DNA of 23,117 nt from Verrucomicrobiota bacterium. GTDB taxonomy: Bacteria; Verrucomicrobiota; Verrucomicrobiia; Opitutales; Opitutaceae. Below are positions 8,829 through 17,260 of the stretch, piece after piece. Location: the NCBI GenBank assembly GCA_023433275.1, contig JAEZDN010000072.1:1-23117 (forward strand). Direction: 5' to 3'. The first letter of the stretch is position 1; each line of letters begins with the position of its first letter. Below the pieces are notes generated by a model. The model worked only from the letters and a program-made list of their open reading frames with translations, was not told the origin of the DNA and ran no database searches. The position numbers and the translations under genes were made by a program.

Positions 8829-8859
8829 AAAAAAAGCGCCTCTCCTTTCGGAGAGGCGC
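8829..8859 (-). terminator. Rho-independent terminator of the TonB-dependent receptor
   Basis: A perfect 10-bp stem (GCGCCTCTCC at 8836-8845 and its complement at 8850-8859) with a four-base loop. On the minus strand it is followed directly by seven T residues (8829-8835). It begins 26 bp past the receptor stop codon, so it terminates that transcript. On the plus strand the stem is followed by GAGAGTTTCTG, a poor tail, so it is probably one-directional. Confidence 0.93.
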
Positions 8860-8884
8860 GAGAGTTTCTGAAACTTCGGTCCGC

Positions 8885-11800
8885 TTAGAAGCGGAACGTG
8901 TTCGACAGCGACCAGTACTGTCTCGGAGCGATACGGTAGCCGGCGGGGGTTCCGTCGGGCTGGACCGTGATCGGGATCAGATCGTTGCCCTTGCCCACGC
9001 TACGAACGTTGAGCTGGATGCGCCAATCGATCTTCTCGGACAGCTTGCGGCCGTAGCCCACCCAGAGGTCGACGTCGGTCTCAGCCGGTCCCTTGTAGGG
9101 ATTGGCGATGTCGAAGACGTAAACCGGATAGGAGACGGACGTGTCGGGGTTCGGGATCGGGGGATAACCGATCACGACATCGCTCTGCCAGCGAACGGCG
9201 GCACCCAGGTTGAAGCCCTTGAGGCGACCTTCGGTGAAGTCGTAGTTGCTGATGGCGTTGACGCGCCATTCGCGCAGTTCCGGCACGTTGGTGCCTTCCT
9301 GCAGCGCGCGGCCGAGGTAGTTCGAACCGACGTTGAGGTTCCACTGATAGAGCGCGGTTTCGTTACCGGCGCCGCCCCACCAGATGCGGAGGTCACCGCC
9401 CGGACGGAACGTCTGGCCGTTGACATCCACCGCGGTGGCATTGAGGAACGTCTCATAAGCCTGAACGAACTCGGCAAGGTTCGCGCCACCGATGTTCTTA
9501 CGGGTGGCGAACGTCTTGCTGGCGTTCAGCGTCAGGCGCCAGTTGCGGGTCGGCTGGGCGTTGAGCTCGATTTCATAACCCTTGGAGAAGCTGTCCTCCG
9601 TGATGGCGAAACCGGCGGGCGTCGTGCTGCCGAGACCGGAGCTCCGGTTCGTCACGTCGATATTCCAAGCCGAGTTCAACTTCTGGGCCACCGGGCTGGT
9701 CTGCCACTGACGCCAGGCAGCAATCGCCGCGGCCTCGCGGTCGGGCGCGTCCTGCCAGTTGTAGCGGCTGTTGGTGGGATCGGTTCCGACCGTGCCGGAG
9801 TTGTCACCCATCCAGTTCAGCTCGAAGATATTGACCCAGTTGCCGGCCCACTGCTGGGAGGCACCGATGAACCAGCTGCCGCCGAGGCCGCTGCTGTTGG
9901 CGTTCTTCACCGAGGTCTCGTACTTGTTCAGCTTGAGCGAGTACTTGCCATCCTTGGTTTCAAGGAGGATACCGAGGTCCTTGGTGTTGCCGTTCGGGAG
10001 GGCGATGTCCTCGCCGTAGACGTCACGACGACCAGCGAAGGGCTGGAAGTTTTCGGCCTTGTTGTAGAACAGGGTGACACGAACCGGGAGCTTCTCCGCG
10101 AAGTTCTTGATCGCGGGGAGTTCATCCAAGTGCGCCACGATCGAGTAGCTGCGGGAGGTGCCGCTGACTTCGCTCCAGGTGGCGTTGTTCAGATTGTAGA
10201 AGCTCGGGTCCCAGTTCAGGAAGCCAGGAGCCGGACGGTTGCTCGCATTCTGCGAGAACTCGGAGGCACCAGCGGTGTCTTCGCGATAGCCGTAGGTACC
10301 GACGAGACCGCCGTCGAAGAGGTGAGCCTGCCAGACGAAGGCCTTGGAATCCGTCTTGTTCTTACGGAGACGGGCGTTCGTCGTGAGGGCATCACGATTC
10401 TGCGGGGAAGCCTCGGAATCGGTGATCTGGAACGGAGCGTTGATCCAGCCACGGTAGTTGGCGGAGTTCTCCGACTGGAACGAGTTGCGGCGCGTATCGC
10501 CCACCGGATAGTAGGCGTTTTCCCACGGAGCGGCCGGGTTCACACCCGTCGCGACCCAGGTCGAGTCGAAGAAGCGGATCGTGCCGCTCGGGGCGCTGTT
10601 GACGTTCTGCAGACGCGGCAGGTAGGCGCCGGAGGCGCTGGCGCGGCTGGACAGGCTGTCACCGAGGTAAATCACCCGGTTGACCGCAAAGGCGTTGTCC
10701 GTGAAACGGATGCCGTTGCCGCCGTCAAACAAGGTCCAGTAGTTCATGTCGAGAACGGCATAGCGCTGCCAGCTGCGGTCTTCGCGGTCGAGCTTGTCCT
10801 CAGCCCACAGACCCGTGAAGGTGTGGCGGCCGAGGAAGTTCGCGAGGGCACCGTCGCCCTTCTTCGTGAAGTCGTGGGTGAAGAAGGCCGTGGCGCGAGC
10901 GGACTCACGCTTGGACTCGTAGCTGCGATTGCCACCTTGACCGCTGTCGGTCACGAAGGCGCGGCCGACGTTGGGATTGGCCGTACCGTTCTGGAAGTTG
11001 ACACCATTCGTGCCCGCCGACGTGCCGTCGGAATAGACACTCATCATGTCAATGTAGATGGCCTGGCGCTCGCCATCGAGGAGGGCGATCTGACCGTTGC
11101 TGTAGTTCTGCTCGTTATAAACCACTTCGAAGCCGAGCTTGTCGTCCAGGAAGGTCTGGGCGATGGAGGCGTTGAAGGAGTCGAAGTCAGACCACTCACG
11201 CTTGTTCGGGCCGTCGAGCAACTGGTTGTAGAAGTCGAACACCGAGGCGTCACTGAGGTTGAAGTTCTTATAAACTTCGGCGTAGGGGAGCTGCGCGCTC
11301 TTGGCAAACTGCGCCATGTTCGCGATGCCGACCGGGCGATGGAAGGCGAATTCGCCCACGCCGTTGTCGTCCGCGCCCAGGGAGTTGATGCCGCGGGTGG
11401 CGCGGATTTCCCAGATCCAGTAGCTCGGAACGCCGCCATCAGTGCCGAAGAAGGCGTTCGGGCCACCGAACTGCTGGCCGTAGTTGCCCAGCCAGGGCTG
11501 GTAGTACGGGCTCAGGCGGCCGCTGTTGGCGCCGCCGTTGATCTTCGGACGGGCCTGACCATGATCCGGGAGACCGGAGTTGTCGTCCATCACGATGTGA
11601 GGATTGAAGGTCTGCTTGTTCAGGTTGTTGAACGTGCGGGGACCGCCCTTGGTGTAAGGCGTAGCGGTGCCGGCAATGTGGGTCGCCGGATCATCGCTCG
11701 GGAACCGGCCCTGGAAGGTGCCGGTGTAGAACCAAGGCGAGATCAGGTCGAGCGGGGGCAGGGTGCGGGGGCGGTTGCTGTCGATCTCGCCCTTCTCGAA

Positions 11801-12625
11801 GGAGGCCTTCAGGATGGTGCGAGCGCTGCCCTTGCGGAGGAACTTGGGTTCCCAGCGAACGGCGCCCATGAAGCGATTGTCTTCTTCAAAGGCCGGGTCC
11901 TGCTGGAACTTTTCCTTCTCGCGGACCGCCATGACGCGCACCGCGAGCTCGTCCTTGAGGAGCACGCGATTGAAGTCGGCGGTGATGCGGGTGGAGCCCC
12001 ACTGGTCGATCTGGAAGGCAACCTCGTTCGCATTGCGATAGGAGGCCTGCTTCAGACCGACGTTGATGATGCCGGCCGGGCTGCCCTGGCCGAACAGGAT
12101 CGAGTTCGGTCCGCGCTGGAGGTCAACGCGGTCAACGTTGAAGCCGTCCCACGGAATGTCGGAGAGGAAGTAATCGCGGGTATTGTCAGCCTCAGCCAGA
12201 CCGCGAACGCGCGTGTTCTGGTTGGGGTTAACGAACCGGCTCGACTCGTCGAGGAAGGCGCCGTCGCCGGTGCCGGCGAAGTTACCGCCGACGTTACCAA
12301 CTTCGGTACCGACGGTGTACTGCAGGAGGGACGAGTTGTCCGTCGCCGCAATGTCCCGAAGGAACTGGCTGTTGATGACCGTGACCGCGTTACCGATGTC
12401 GCGCAGTTCCGTGTTCAAACGGTTGCCCGCCAGGGTGGTCGCGGTCGCGTATCCGGTGTCTTCATCTGCCGAGACTTCGAACGGCGAAAGGACAAGCACG
12501 TCTTCTTCTTCCTGAGCTTGTGCCGCCGGTTGTGCTGCTGTCTGTGCATATCCCCACGTGGAGGAAAGCACGAGGGTGCCGAGCATGGATAGCCCGCACC
12601 GTAGTGTGCGTTTCTTGGTGTTCAT
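8885..12625 (-). CDS. TonB-dependent outer-membrane receptor (SusD-less)
   Basis: 1246 residues from ATG 12625. Seen: a signal peptide (MNTKKRTLRC, then a hydrophobic core, with cleavage near GYAQ-TA, residues 27-30), an acidic linker EEEDVLVLSPFEV (possible Ton box region, 39-51), then a plug domain with the conserved run VDRVDLQRGPNSILFG (164-179) followed by GSPAGIINV. The remainder is a 22-strand-type barrel rich in aromatic residues and ends in terminal Phe (SNTFRF), the usual outer-membrane insertion signal. There is no N-terminal carboxypeptidase-like or STN domain and no adjacent SusD. Family role: energised import of a bulky ligand (glycan, siderophore or cobalamin) across the outer membrane. 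It is divergent from xylulokinase 214 bp away, which hints at a carbohydrate ligand, but the substrate cannot be read from the sequence. A strong terminator follows, so it is monocistronic. No Shine-Dalgarno precedes the start; an exact 8-bp tandem repeat occupies that place. Confidence 0.95.
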   Translation of the reverse strand: MNTKKRTLRCGLSMLGTLVLSSTWGYAQTAAQPAAQAQEEEDVLVLSPFEVSADEDTGYATATTLAGNRLNTELRDIGNAVTVINSQFLRDIAATDNSSLLQYTVGTEVGNVGGNFAGTGDGAFLDESSRFVNPNQNTRVRGLAEADNTRDYFLSDIPWDGFNVDRVDLQRGPNSILFGQGSPAGIINVGLKQASYRNANEVAFQIDQWGSTRITADFNRVLLKDELAVRVMAVREKEKFQQDPAFEEDNRFMGAVRWEPKFLRKGSARTILKASFEKGEIDSNRPRTLPPLDLISPWFYTGTFQGRFPSDDPATHIAGTATPYTKGGPRTFNNLNKQTFNPHIVMDDNSGLPDHGQARPKINGGANSGRLSPYYQPWLGNYGQQFGGPNAFFGTDGGVPSYWIWEIRATRGINSLGADDNGVGEFAFHRPVGIANMAQFAKSAQLPYAEVYKNFNLSDASVFDFYNQLLDGPNKREWSDFDSFNASIAQTFLDDKLGFEVVYNEQNYSNGQIALLDGERQAIYIDMMSVYSDGTSAGTNGVNFQNGTANPNVGRAFVTDSGQGGNRSYESKRESARATAFFTHDFTKKGDGALANFLGRHTFTGLWAEDKLDREDRSWQRYAVLDMNYWTLFDGGNGIRFTDNAFAVNRVIYLGDSLSSRASASGAYLPRLQNVNSAPSGTIRFFDSTWVATGVNPAAPWENAYYPVGDTRRNSFQSENSANYRGWINAPFQITDSEASPQNRDALTTNARLRKNKTDSKAFVWQAHLFDGGLVGTYGYREDTAGASEFSQNASNRPAPGFLNWDPSFYNLNNATWSEVSGTSRSYSIVAHLDELPAIKNFAEKLPVRVTLFYNKAENFQPFAGRRDVYGEDIALPNGNTKDLGILLETKDGKYSLKLNKYETSVKNANSSGLGGSWFIGASQQWAGNWVNIFELNWMGDNSGTVGTDPTNSRYNWQDAPDREAAAIAAWRQWQTSPVAQKLNSAWNIDVTNRSSGLGSTTPAGFAITEDSFSKGYEIELNAQPTRNWRLTLNASKTFATRKNIGGANLAEFVQAYETFLNATAVDVNGQTFRPGGDLRIWWGGAGNETALYQWNLNVGSNYLGRALQEGTNVPELREWRVNAISNYDFTEGRLKGFNLGAAVRWQSDVVIGYPPIPNPDTSVSYPVYVFDIANPYKGPAETDVDLWVGYGRKLSEKIDWRIQLNVRSVGKGNDLIPITVQPDGTPAGYRIAPRQYWSLSNTFRF

Positions 12626-12641
12626 ACGAGGTAACGAGGTA
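12626..12641 (-). repeat. Exact tandem 8-mer abutting the receptor start codon
   Basis: Two perfect copies of ACGAGGTA (12626-12633 and 12634-12641) lie immediately upstream of the receptor ATG. On the receptor's own strand this reads TACCTCGT twice and then ATG. The repeat sits exactly where a ribosome site would be expected, and no AGGAGG-like sequence is present there. It could be a replication slip product or a translational control element. Confidence 0.6.
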
Positions 12642-12839
12642 AGGTTCAGGGTATAGTTGACCGGGAGGTCGAGAACCTAGGGTGAAATACCTGAACCAGA
12701 CCGGTTGGGGGAATCAAAGGCGAGGTCGGTCTAACTGTAGCGCGATTGTAAACTAGCGTTCCGAAGACTGATCCGCTCAAATTTACTTCCGCTTTAGCAC
12801 CCTCCCCCCTCCTTTTATTTACATAACCCCGACCCCTCC

Positions 12840-14333
12840 ATGTCCCTCTTCATCGGCATCGATAGCGGCACCCAAAGCACCAAGGCCGTGGCCCTGGACC
12901 TGCAACAGCGCAAGATAGTGGCGGAGGCGCGCGCCCCGCACTCCCTCATCGCCGGCCTGCCCCCCGGCCACATGGAGCAGCACCCCCAGGAATGGACCGC
13001 CGCCCTCGACTCCGTGATCATGCAGGTCGCCGCCAAGATCGACGGCTCCCGCGTGCGCGGTATTGGTGTGTCGGGCCAGCAGCACGGTTTTGTCCCATTG
13101 GACGCGAACGGGGATGTGATTCGTCCGGCCAAACTGTGGTGCGACACGAGCACCATCGCGGAATGCGACTTGCTGACGAAAAAACTCGGCGGGACCAAGG
13201 CGGCCATCCGCACCGCGGGCTTGGCCTTCCTGCCCGGCTTCACCGCGCCCAAGATTCTCTGGCTCAAACGCCATGAGCCCGCGAATTACAAGCGCCTGCG
13301 CCACGTCCTGCTGCCGCACGACTACCTGAATTTTCACCTTACGGGGAATTACTTCATGGAGCACGGCGATGCCTCCGGCACCGCGCTGATGGACGTTCGC
13401 AAGCGCACCTGGTCGCAACCCGTCATCAAGGCCATCGACAAGAACCTCGCCGACTGGCTACCCGCCCTCTCCGACTCCAGTCAGGCCGCCGGCACCCTCC
13501 GACCCGCTCTGGCCCAGAAATACGGTTTCTCCTCCGACGTGATCGTGAGCGCCGGCGGCGGCGACAACATGATGGGCGCCATTGGCACGGGCAACGTGTC
13601 ACCCGGCGTCGTCTCGGCCAGTCTCGGCACAAGCGGCACGATTTACGCCTATAGCAGCAAGCCGGTGGTGGACCCCAACGGCGAGATCGCCGCCTTCTGC
13701 TCCTCGACCGGCGGCTGGCTGCCGCTCCTCTGCACCATGAACGTGACCCTGGTCACCGAGCAGTTCCGCGCCCTCTTCAACTGGGACCATGCCCAACTCG
13801 AACAGGCGGTCGCCAGCACCCCCGCCGGTGCCGGCGGTCTCGCCCTTCTCCCCTATTTCGCCGGCGAGCGCACGCCCAACCTGCCCAAGAGCTCCGGCGT
13901 CTTCACCGGCCTGAATCTCACGACCCTGAGCCCGGGACACCTCGCACGCGCCGCCATGGAAGGCGTCACCATGAACATGAATTATGGCCTCCGCCGCCTC
14001 ACCGCCCTCGGCATGAAGCCGCGCGAGATTCGCGTCACCGGCGGCGGTTCGCGCTCGGCCTACTGGCGGCAAATGATGGCCGACATTTTCGGCGTCCCCG
14101 TGGTGGCGATGGTGGAGGACGAGGGCGCCGCGCTCGGCGGCGCCCTGCAAGCCGCCTGGTGCGAGGCTCTCCTTCAGAGCAAGAAGGCCAAGCTTACCGA
14201 CTTCACCAACGGCATCGTTGCCATCAACGAAGCCACGCGCTGCACCCCCGATGCGCGTCGCAAATCCTTCTATCGCGAGCTCCAGCAGAAACACGAGTCC
14301 CTCAGCCAGGCCATGCGCCCCCTTTTCGTCTGA
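12840..14333 (+). CDS. xylB: Xylulokinase (FGGY family)
   Basis: 497 residues, close to the usual XylB length of about 480-500. It phosphorylates D-xylulose with ATP to D-xylulose 5-phosphate, feeding the pentose phosphate pathway in the cytoplasm. Seen: the N-terminal phosphate-binding loop IGIDSGTQSTK (5-15), the sugar-site motif SGQQHG (78-83), WCDTST (100-105), catalytic Asp242 in GGGDNMMGA, the second nucleotide loop SLGTSGT (261-267), YFAGERTPN in the C-terminal lobe, and TGGGSRSAYWRQMMAD near the end, the FGGY ADP-site motif. The QQHG motif and overall order favour xylulokinase over glycerol, gluconate or ribulose kinases. The start is preceded by a pyrimidine-rich tract and no Shine-Dalgarno. 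No xylA is in the window. The only sugar-related partner is the divergent receptor, so co-regulation from the shared 214-bp region is possible. Confidence 0.93.
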   Translation: MSLFIGIDSGTQSTKAVALDLQQRKIVAEARAPHSLIAGLPPGHMEQHPQEWTAALDSVIMQVAAKIDGSRVRGIGVSGQQHGFVPLDANGDVIRPAKLWCDTSTIAECDLLTKKLGGTKAAIRTAGLAFLPGFTAPKILWLKRHEPANYKRLRHVLLPHDYLNFHLTGNYFMEHGDASGTALMDVRKRTWSQPVIKAIDKNLADWLPALSDSSQAAGTLRPALAQKYGFSSDVIVSAGGGDNMMGAIGTGNVSPGVVSASLGTSGTIYAYSSKPVVDPNGEIAAFCSSTGGWLPLLCTMNVTLVTEQFRALFNWDHAQLEQAVASTPAGAGGLALLPYFAGERTPNLPKSSGVFTGLNLTTLSPGHLARAAMEGVTMNMNYGLRRLTALGMKPREIRVTGGGSRSAYWRQMMADIFGVPVVAMVEDEGAALGGALQAAWCEALLQSKKAKLTDFTNGIVAINEATRCTPDARRKSFYRELQQKHESLSQAMRPLFV

Positions 14334-14363
14334 GTCGGCGCCTCGCCGGCTTATTGGATAAAT

Positions 14364-14398
14364 GAGGGTTGATTCGCGCGAAATGGCTCTCAACCCTC
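14364..14398. repeat. Inverted repeat between xylB and tRNA-Val
   Basis: GAGGGTTGA (14364-14372) pairs perfectly with TCAACCCTC (14390-14398) across a 17-base loop that itself contains TTCGCGCGAA. It lies 31 bp after the xylB stop and 12 bp before the tRNA. There is no T-run, so it is not a classical intrinsic terminator; it could protect the xylB 3' end or mark a processing site. Confidence 0.4.
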
Positions 14399-14410
14399 GC
14401 CCCTCGTTTC

Positions 14411-14487
14411 GGACGCTTAGCTCAGTTGGTTAGAGCACCTGCTTCACACGCAGGGGGTCACTGGTTCGAGTCCAGTAGCGTCCACCA
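14411..14487 (+). tRNA. tRNA-Val (anticodon CAC)
   Basis: A complete cloverleaf: acceptor GGACGCT/AGCGTCC, D arm GCTC...GAGC with AGTTGGTTA in the loop, anticodon stem CCTGC/GCAGG with loop TTCACAC (anticodon CAC, reading GUG), a short variable loop, and T arm ACTGG-TTCGAGT-CCAGT. Discriminator A and the CCA end are encoded (14484-14487). It is followed 12 bp later by an intrinsic terminator. There is no adjacent integrase or duplicated 3' end, so no sign of use as an attachment site. Confidence 0.97.
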
Positions 14488-14498
14488 TCCCTTCCGGC

Positions 14499-14526
14499 AG
14501 CCGCCTTCTCTGAGAGGCGGCTTTTT
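14499..14526 (+). terminator. Intrinsic terminator after tRNA-Val
   Basis: An 8-bp perfect stem AGCCGCCT / AGGCGGCT with an eight-base loop (14507-14514), followed by a T-run (14522-14526). It is placed directly after the tRNA and separates it from the convergent histidine kinase gene. Confidence 0.9.
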
Positions 14527-14579
14527 CGTGGATCGAACCCGCCTCGGGTGACAACAAGGCAACAACCGCGCATCCCAGC

Positions 14580-17114
14580 TCACACGCCGGTCAATTGCGT
14601 GGCGAAAGGCGGCGCCGAACCCAGTTCCGCCGCCAGCACGCCCAACAAGTCCTCCTCCGCATATGGCTTGTTGAGAAATGTGTGGATTCCCAGCGTCCTC
14701 AGGTCTTCGGCCATCTCCCCGTCCGCCTCTTCCGTCAGCATGCCCGTCGAGATGATGATCGGGAGCCGCGGATCCAGTTGCCGCAATGCCCGCGTCAAAT
14801 CCGCGCCACTCATGCCGGGCATCATCATGTCGACGATCGCCGCCGCATATCCCGCGGGCGCTTCCCCGAATTGCCGCAATGCATCCGCTCCATCCACCGC
14901 CGGCACCGCCGTGAAACCGCGACGCTTCAGGAGCTGCATCAACACCCGGCGGATCGGCTCCTCGTCATCCACCACCAGCACGCGCCGATCCCGGCCCTGG
15001 ACCGTTGAGCGTGCTCGCTCCTTGTCCCCGGCCACCTCCGCCGTGGGCACCGCAGGCAAAAGGACATCAAAGGTTGTTCCCCGCCCAAGCTCGGTGCGAA
15101 CTTCGACGACGCCGCCGTGACTCCGCACGATCCCATACACGGTGGAAAGCCCCAGCCCCGTCCCCTTGCCCCTCGGCTTCGTCGTGTAGAAGGGCTCGAA
15201 GATATGCTCCAGCACGTCCGCCGTGATGCCCGTGCCCGTGTCCGCGATCGACACCACCACGTGCGGTCCCGGCAATATCCCCGGTCGCGCCGCGTCCTCT
15301 TCAGCGATCCACACGTTGCGAGCGGTCAAACCCAGCACGCCCCCATCTGGCATCGCATCGCGCGCGTTTACCGCCAGATTCAGCACCACTTGGTGCAGCT
15401 GCGTCAGGTCACCCATCACTGCCCGCACATCCCGGGGCAGGTCCAATTCGATGCGAATGTTCCGGGGAAAGGTCTCCTCGATCAACTGGTTAACATCCTT
15501 CAGCAGGTAGCGCGGCTGGACTTCGGTGCGCTCGCCCCCATCGATCCCGCGGGCAAACGTCAGCACCTGTCGCACGATCCCCGCCCCGCGATGGGCCGCC
15601 GTTTCGACGGTCTCGAGATACCGGCATGCATCCGCGGCGGGAAACTTCGCCTTCAACAATTCCACGGAGAGCAGGATCGGCGTGAGCACGTTGTTCAGGT
15701 CGTGCGCAATGCCGCTGGCCAGCAGGCCGATGCTCTCCAGCCGCTGCGTGCGGGTGATCTGCTGCTCGAGCTGCTTTCGCTCCGTCACATCCTCCTTGAT
15801 CGCGACATAATGCCGGATGACCCCGCCGGCATCCCGCACCGGGGCCACCGTCATGTGCTCGTCATAGTGACCGCCATCCTTGCGCCGGTTGCAGATCTCG
15901 CCTTCCCACACTTCGCCCCGGCTGATCGTTTCCCACAGGCGACGATAGAACGCGGCATCGTGACGCCCGCTCCGCAGGAACCGTGGCGTTTGCCCCGCGA
16001 CCTCCGCCAGCGTGTAGCCCGTCAGACGCGTGAACGCCGGGTTCACCCATTCGATCACGCCGTGGGCGTCGGTGATCACCCAGGTGGACGGTGCCGCCTG
16101 CAGGGCCGCATGCATCAGGTTGAGCTCGTCCGCCGACCGCCGCCGCGCTGTTTCGTCACTGACCACCAGCAGCAAATGTCGTCCACCTGCATGATCAAAC
16201 GGCACAAAATGCGCATCCACCCAGAACGCGCGCCCAAACGTCGTGCGCAGTTCCCCCTCAAAAGCGCTCTCGTTGCCCCACGCCAGCGCCTGCTCCGCCG
16301 CCGCCAGCATGCCGCTGCGCCGCCAGGAATCCAATTCCCGAAAATTCTGCCGGAGCAGCGCGTCGACGTCCGCGCCCACGATGCGCGCGGCCGATTCGTT
16401 CGCCCGGATCGCCCGGCCATCCGGTCCGTAGGCAATGATGCCCGCCGGTGATGCCCGCAACACGGCCTCCACCAACGCCAGCGCCTCGGTCGTGCGCGCC
16501 TCGTTGATCTTCCGTTGGGTGATGTCCGTGTGCGTTCCAAACGCCTGCGAGGGCCGGCCGTCGGGCAAATGGCTCACCACCAAACCCCGTGCGAGCATCC
16601 AGCGATAACTGCCATCGCGGGTCCGCATCCGGTATTCGCACTCATAGGAAGGCGTCTCCCCGGACCGGTGCCGGCTCATTTCCCGGACGACCTGACCCAC
16701 ATCATCCGGATGAATCCGCTCGAGCCACTCTTCCTTGCGGTTGGCAATCTCGTGCTCGGCGTACCCCAGCATCGCCTTCCACTGGCTGGAGAAAACCATT
16801 TCACCGGTCACCTCATTCCACTCCCACGTGCCCGTGCCGGCGCTGCGCAGCGCAAACTGCCACCTTTCCTCTTTTTCGCGCAATGCCCGCTCCATGGCCA
16901 GGTGCCCGCCGATCAGGCGTCTCGAAAGCAAGAAGAGCACCCCACCCGTGATCACCAGAAACACCATGCCCTTGGCCGAACTCGTCCACCACGGAAGATT
17001 CCACGTCCCCGCCACCTTCGCCACCACGAGGTCGCTGCCGAGGATCCAAACCGCCCCAAATAGTGCATACGCCAGTGTGAGGCGGAGAGGAGAGTCGATG
17101 CGATAGGTGGACAT
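14580..17114 (-). CDS. Hybrid sensor histidine kinase: 2 TM, 3 PAS, HisKA-HATPase, receiver
   Basis: 844 residues. Two N-terminal membrane helices (about 12-34 and 46-64) have almost no periplasmic domain, so sensing is probably by the cytoplasmic PAS domains. PAS1 is at about 84-204 (GTWEWNEVTGEMVFSSQWKAM, PAC end THTDITQRK), PAS2 about 208-325, PAS3 about 333-448 (ending VAIKEDVTERK). The kinase core has phosphoacceptor His471 in GIAHDLNN, the N box with NARDAM (583-588), G1 DTGTG (625-629), the F box FEPFYTTK (639-646) and the G2 loop GKGTGLGLSTVYG (649-661). The C-terminal receiver (about 711-832) has acidic Asp716-Asp717, phosphoacceptor Asp762 (VDMMMPG) and Lys816-Pro817. It autophosphorylates on His and passes phosphate to Asp; the ligand is unknown. 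No response regulator with an output domain is adjacent, so the kinase is an orphan here. Convergent with the tRNA terminator. Confidence 0.94.
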   Translation of the reverse strand: MSTYRIDSPLRLTLAYALFGAVWILGSDLVVAKVAGTWNLPWWTSSAKGMVFLVITGGVLFLLSRRLIGGHLAMERALREKEERWQFALRSAGTGTWEWNEVTGEMVFSSQWKAMLGYAEHEIANRKEEWLERIHPDDVGQVVREMSRHRSGETPSYECEYRMRTRDGSYRWMLARGLVVSHLPDGRPSQAFGTHTDITQRKINEARTTEALALVEAVLRASPAGIIAYGPDGRAIRANESAARIVGADVDALLRQNFRELDSWRRSGMLAAAEQALAWGNESAFEGELRTTFGRAFWVDAHFVPFDHAGGRHLLLVVSDETARRRSADELNLMHAALQAAPSTWVITDAHGVIEWVNPAFTRLTGYTLAEVAGQTPRFLRSGRHDAAFYRRLWETISRGEVWEGEICNRRKDGGHYDEHMTVAPVRDAGGVIRHYVAIKEDVTERKQLEQQITRTQRLESIGLLASGIAHDLNNVLTPILLSVELLKAKFPAADACRYLETVETAAHRGAGIVRQVLTFARGIDGGERTEVQPRYLLKDVNQLIEETFPRNIRIELDLPRDVRAVMGDLTQLHQVVLNLAVNARDAMPDGGVLGLTARNVWIAEEDAARPGILPGPHVVVSIADTGTGITADVLEHIFEPFYTTKPRGKGTGLGLSTVYGIVRSHGGVVEVRTELGRGTTFDVLLPAVPTAEVAGDKERARSTVQGRDRRVLVVDDEEPIRRVLMQLLKRRGFTAVPAVDGADALRQFGEAPAGYAAAIVDMMMPGMSGADLTRALRQLDPRLPIIISTGMLTEEADGEMAEDLRTLGIHTFLNKPYAEEDLLGVLAAELGSAPPFATQLTGV

Positions 17115-17260
17115 GGCGCAGAACGTTCATCGGAACGATGCCGCCCCACCCTAACTCATGCACTTTGCATTAGTGCGCAGAAATTGCCGGTCAACATGCG
17201 CCGACTCGTTATTTTACGATTGGACCGTCAAAACCGTGAGCACGACGATGCCGGCAAGGC

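Noticed and set aside
10130..12592. 820-codon plus-strand frame opposite the TonB-dependent receptor
   Set aside because: Its Val/Glu/Arg/Gly-rich, low-aromatic composition is that of an antisense shadow of a high-GC gene; the minus-strand protein has a clear family, signal peptide and terminator.
14411..14580. tRNA-Val as an integration site for a mobile island
   Set aside because: The tRNA is intact, and no integrase or repeated 3' end of the tRNA is seen in the window.
15117..16451. 444-codon plus-strand frame opposite the histidine kinase
   Set aside because: His/Arg/Gln-rich shadow; the minus strand carries all kinase and receiver motifs.
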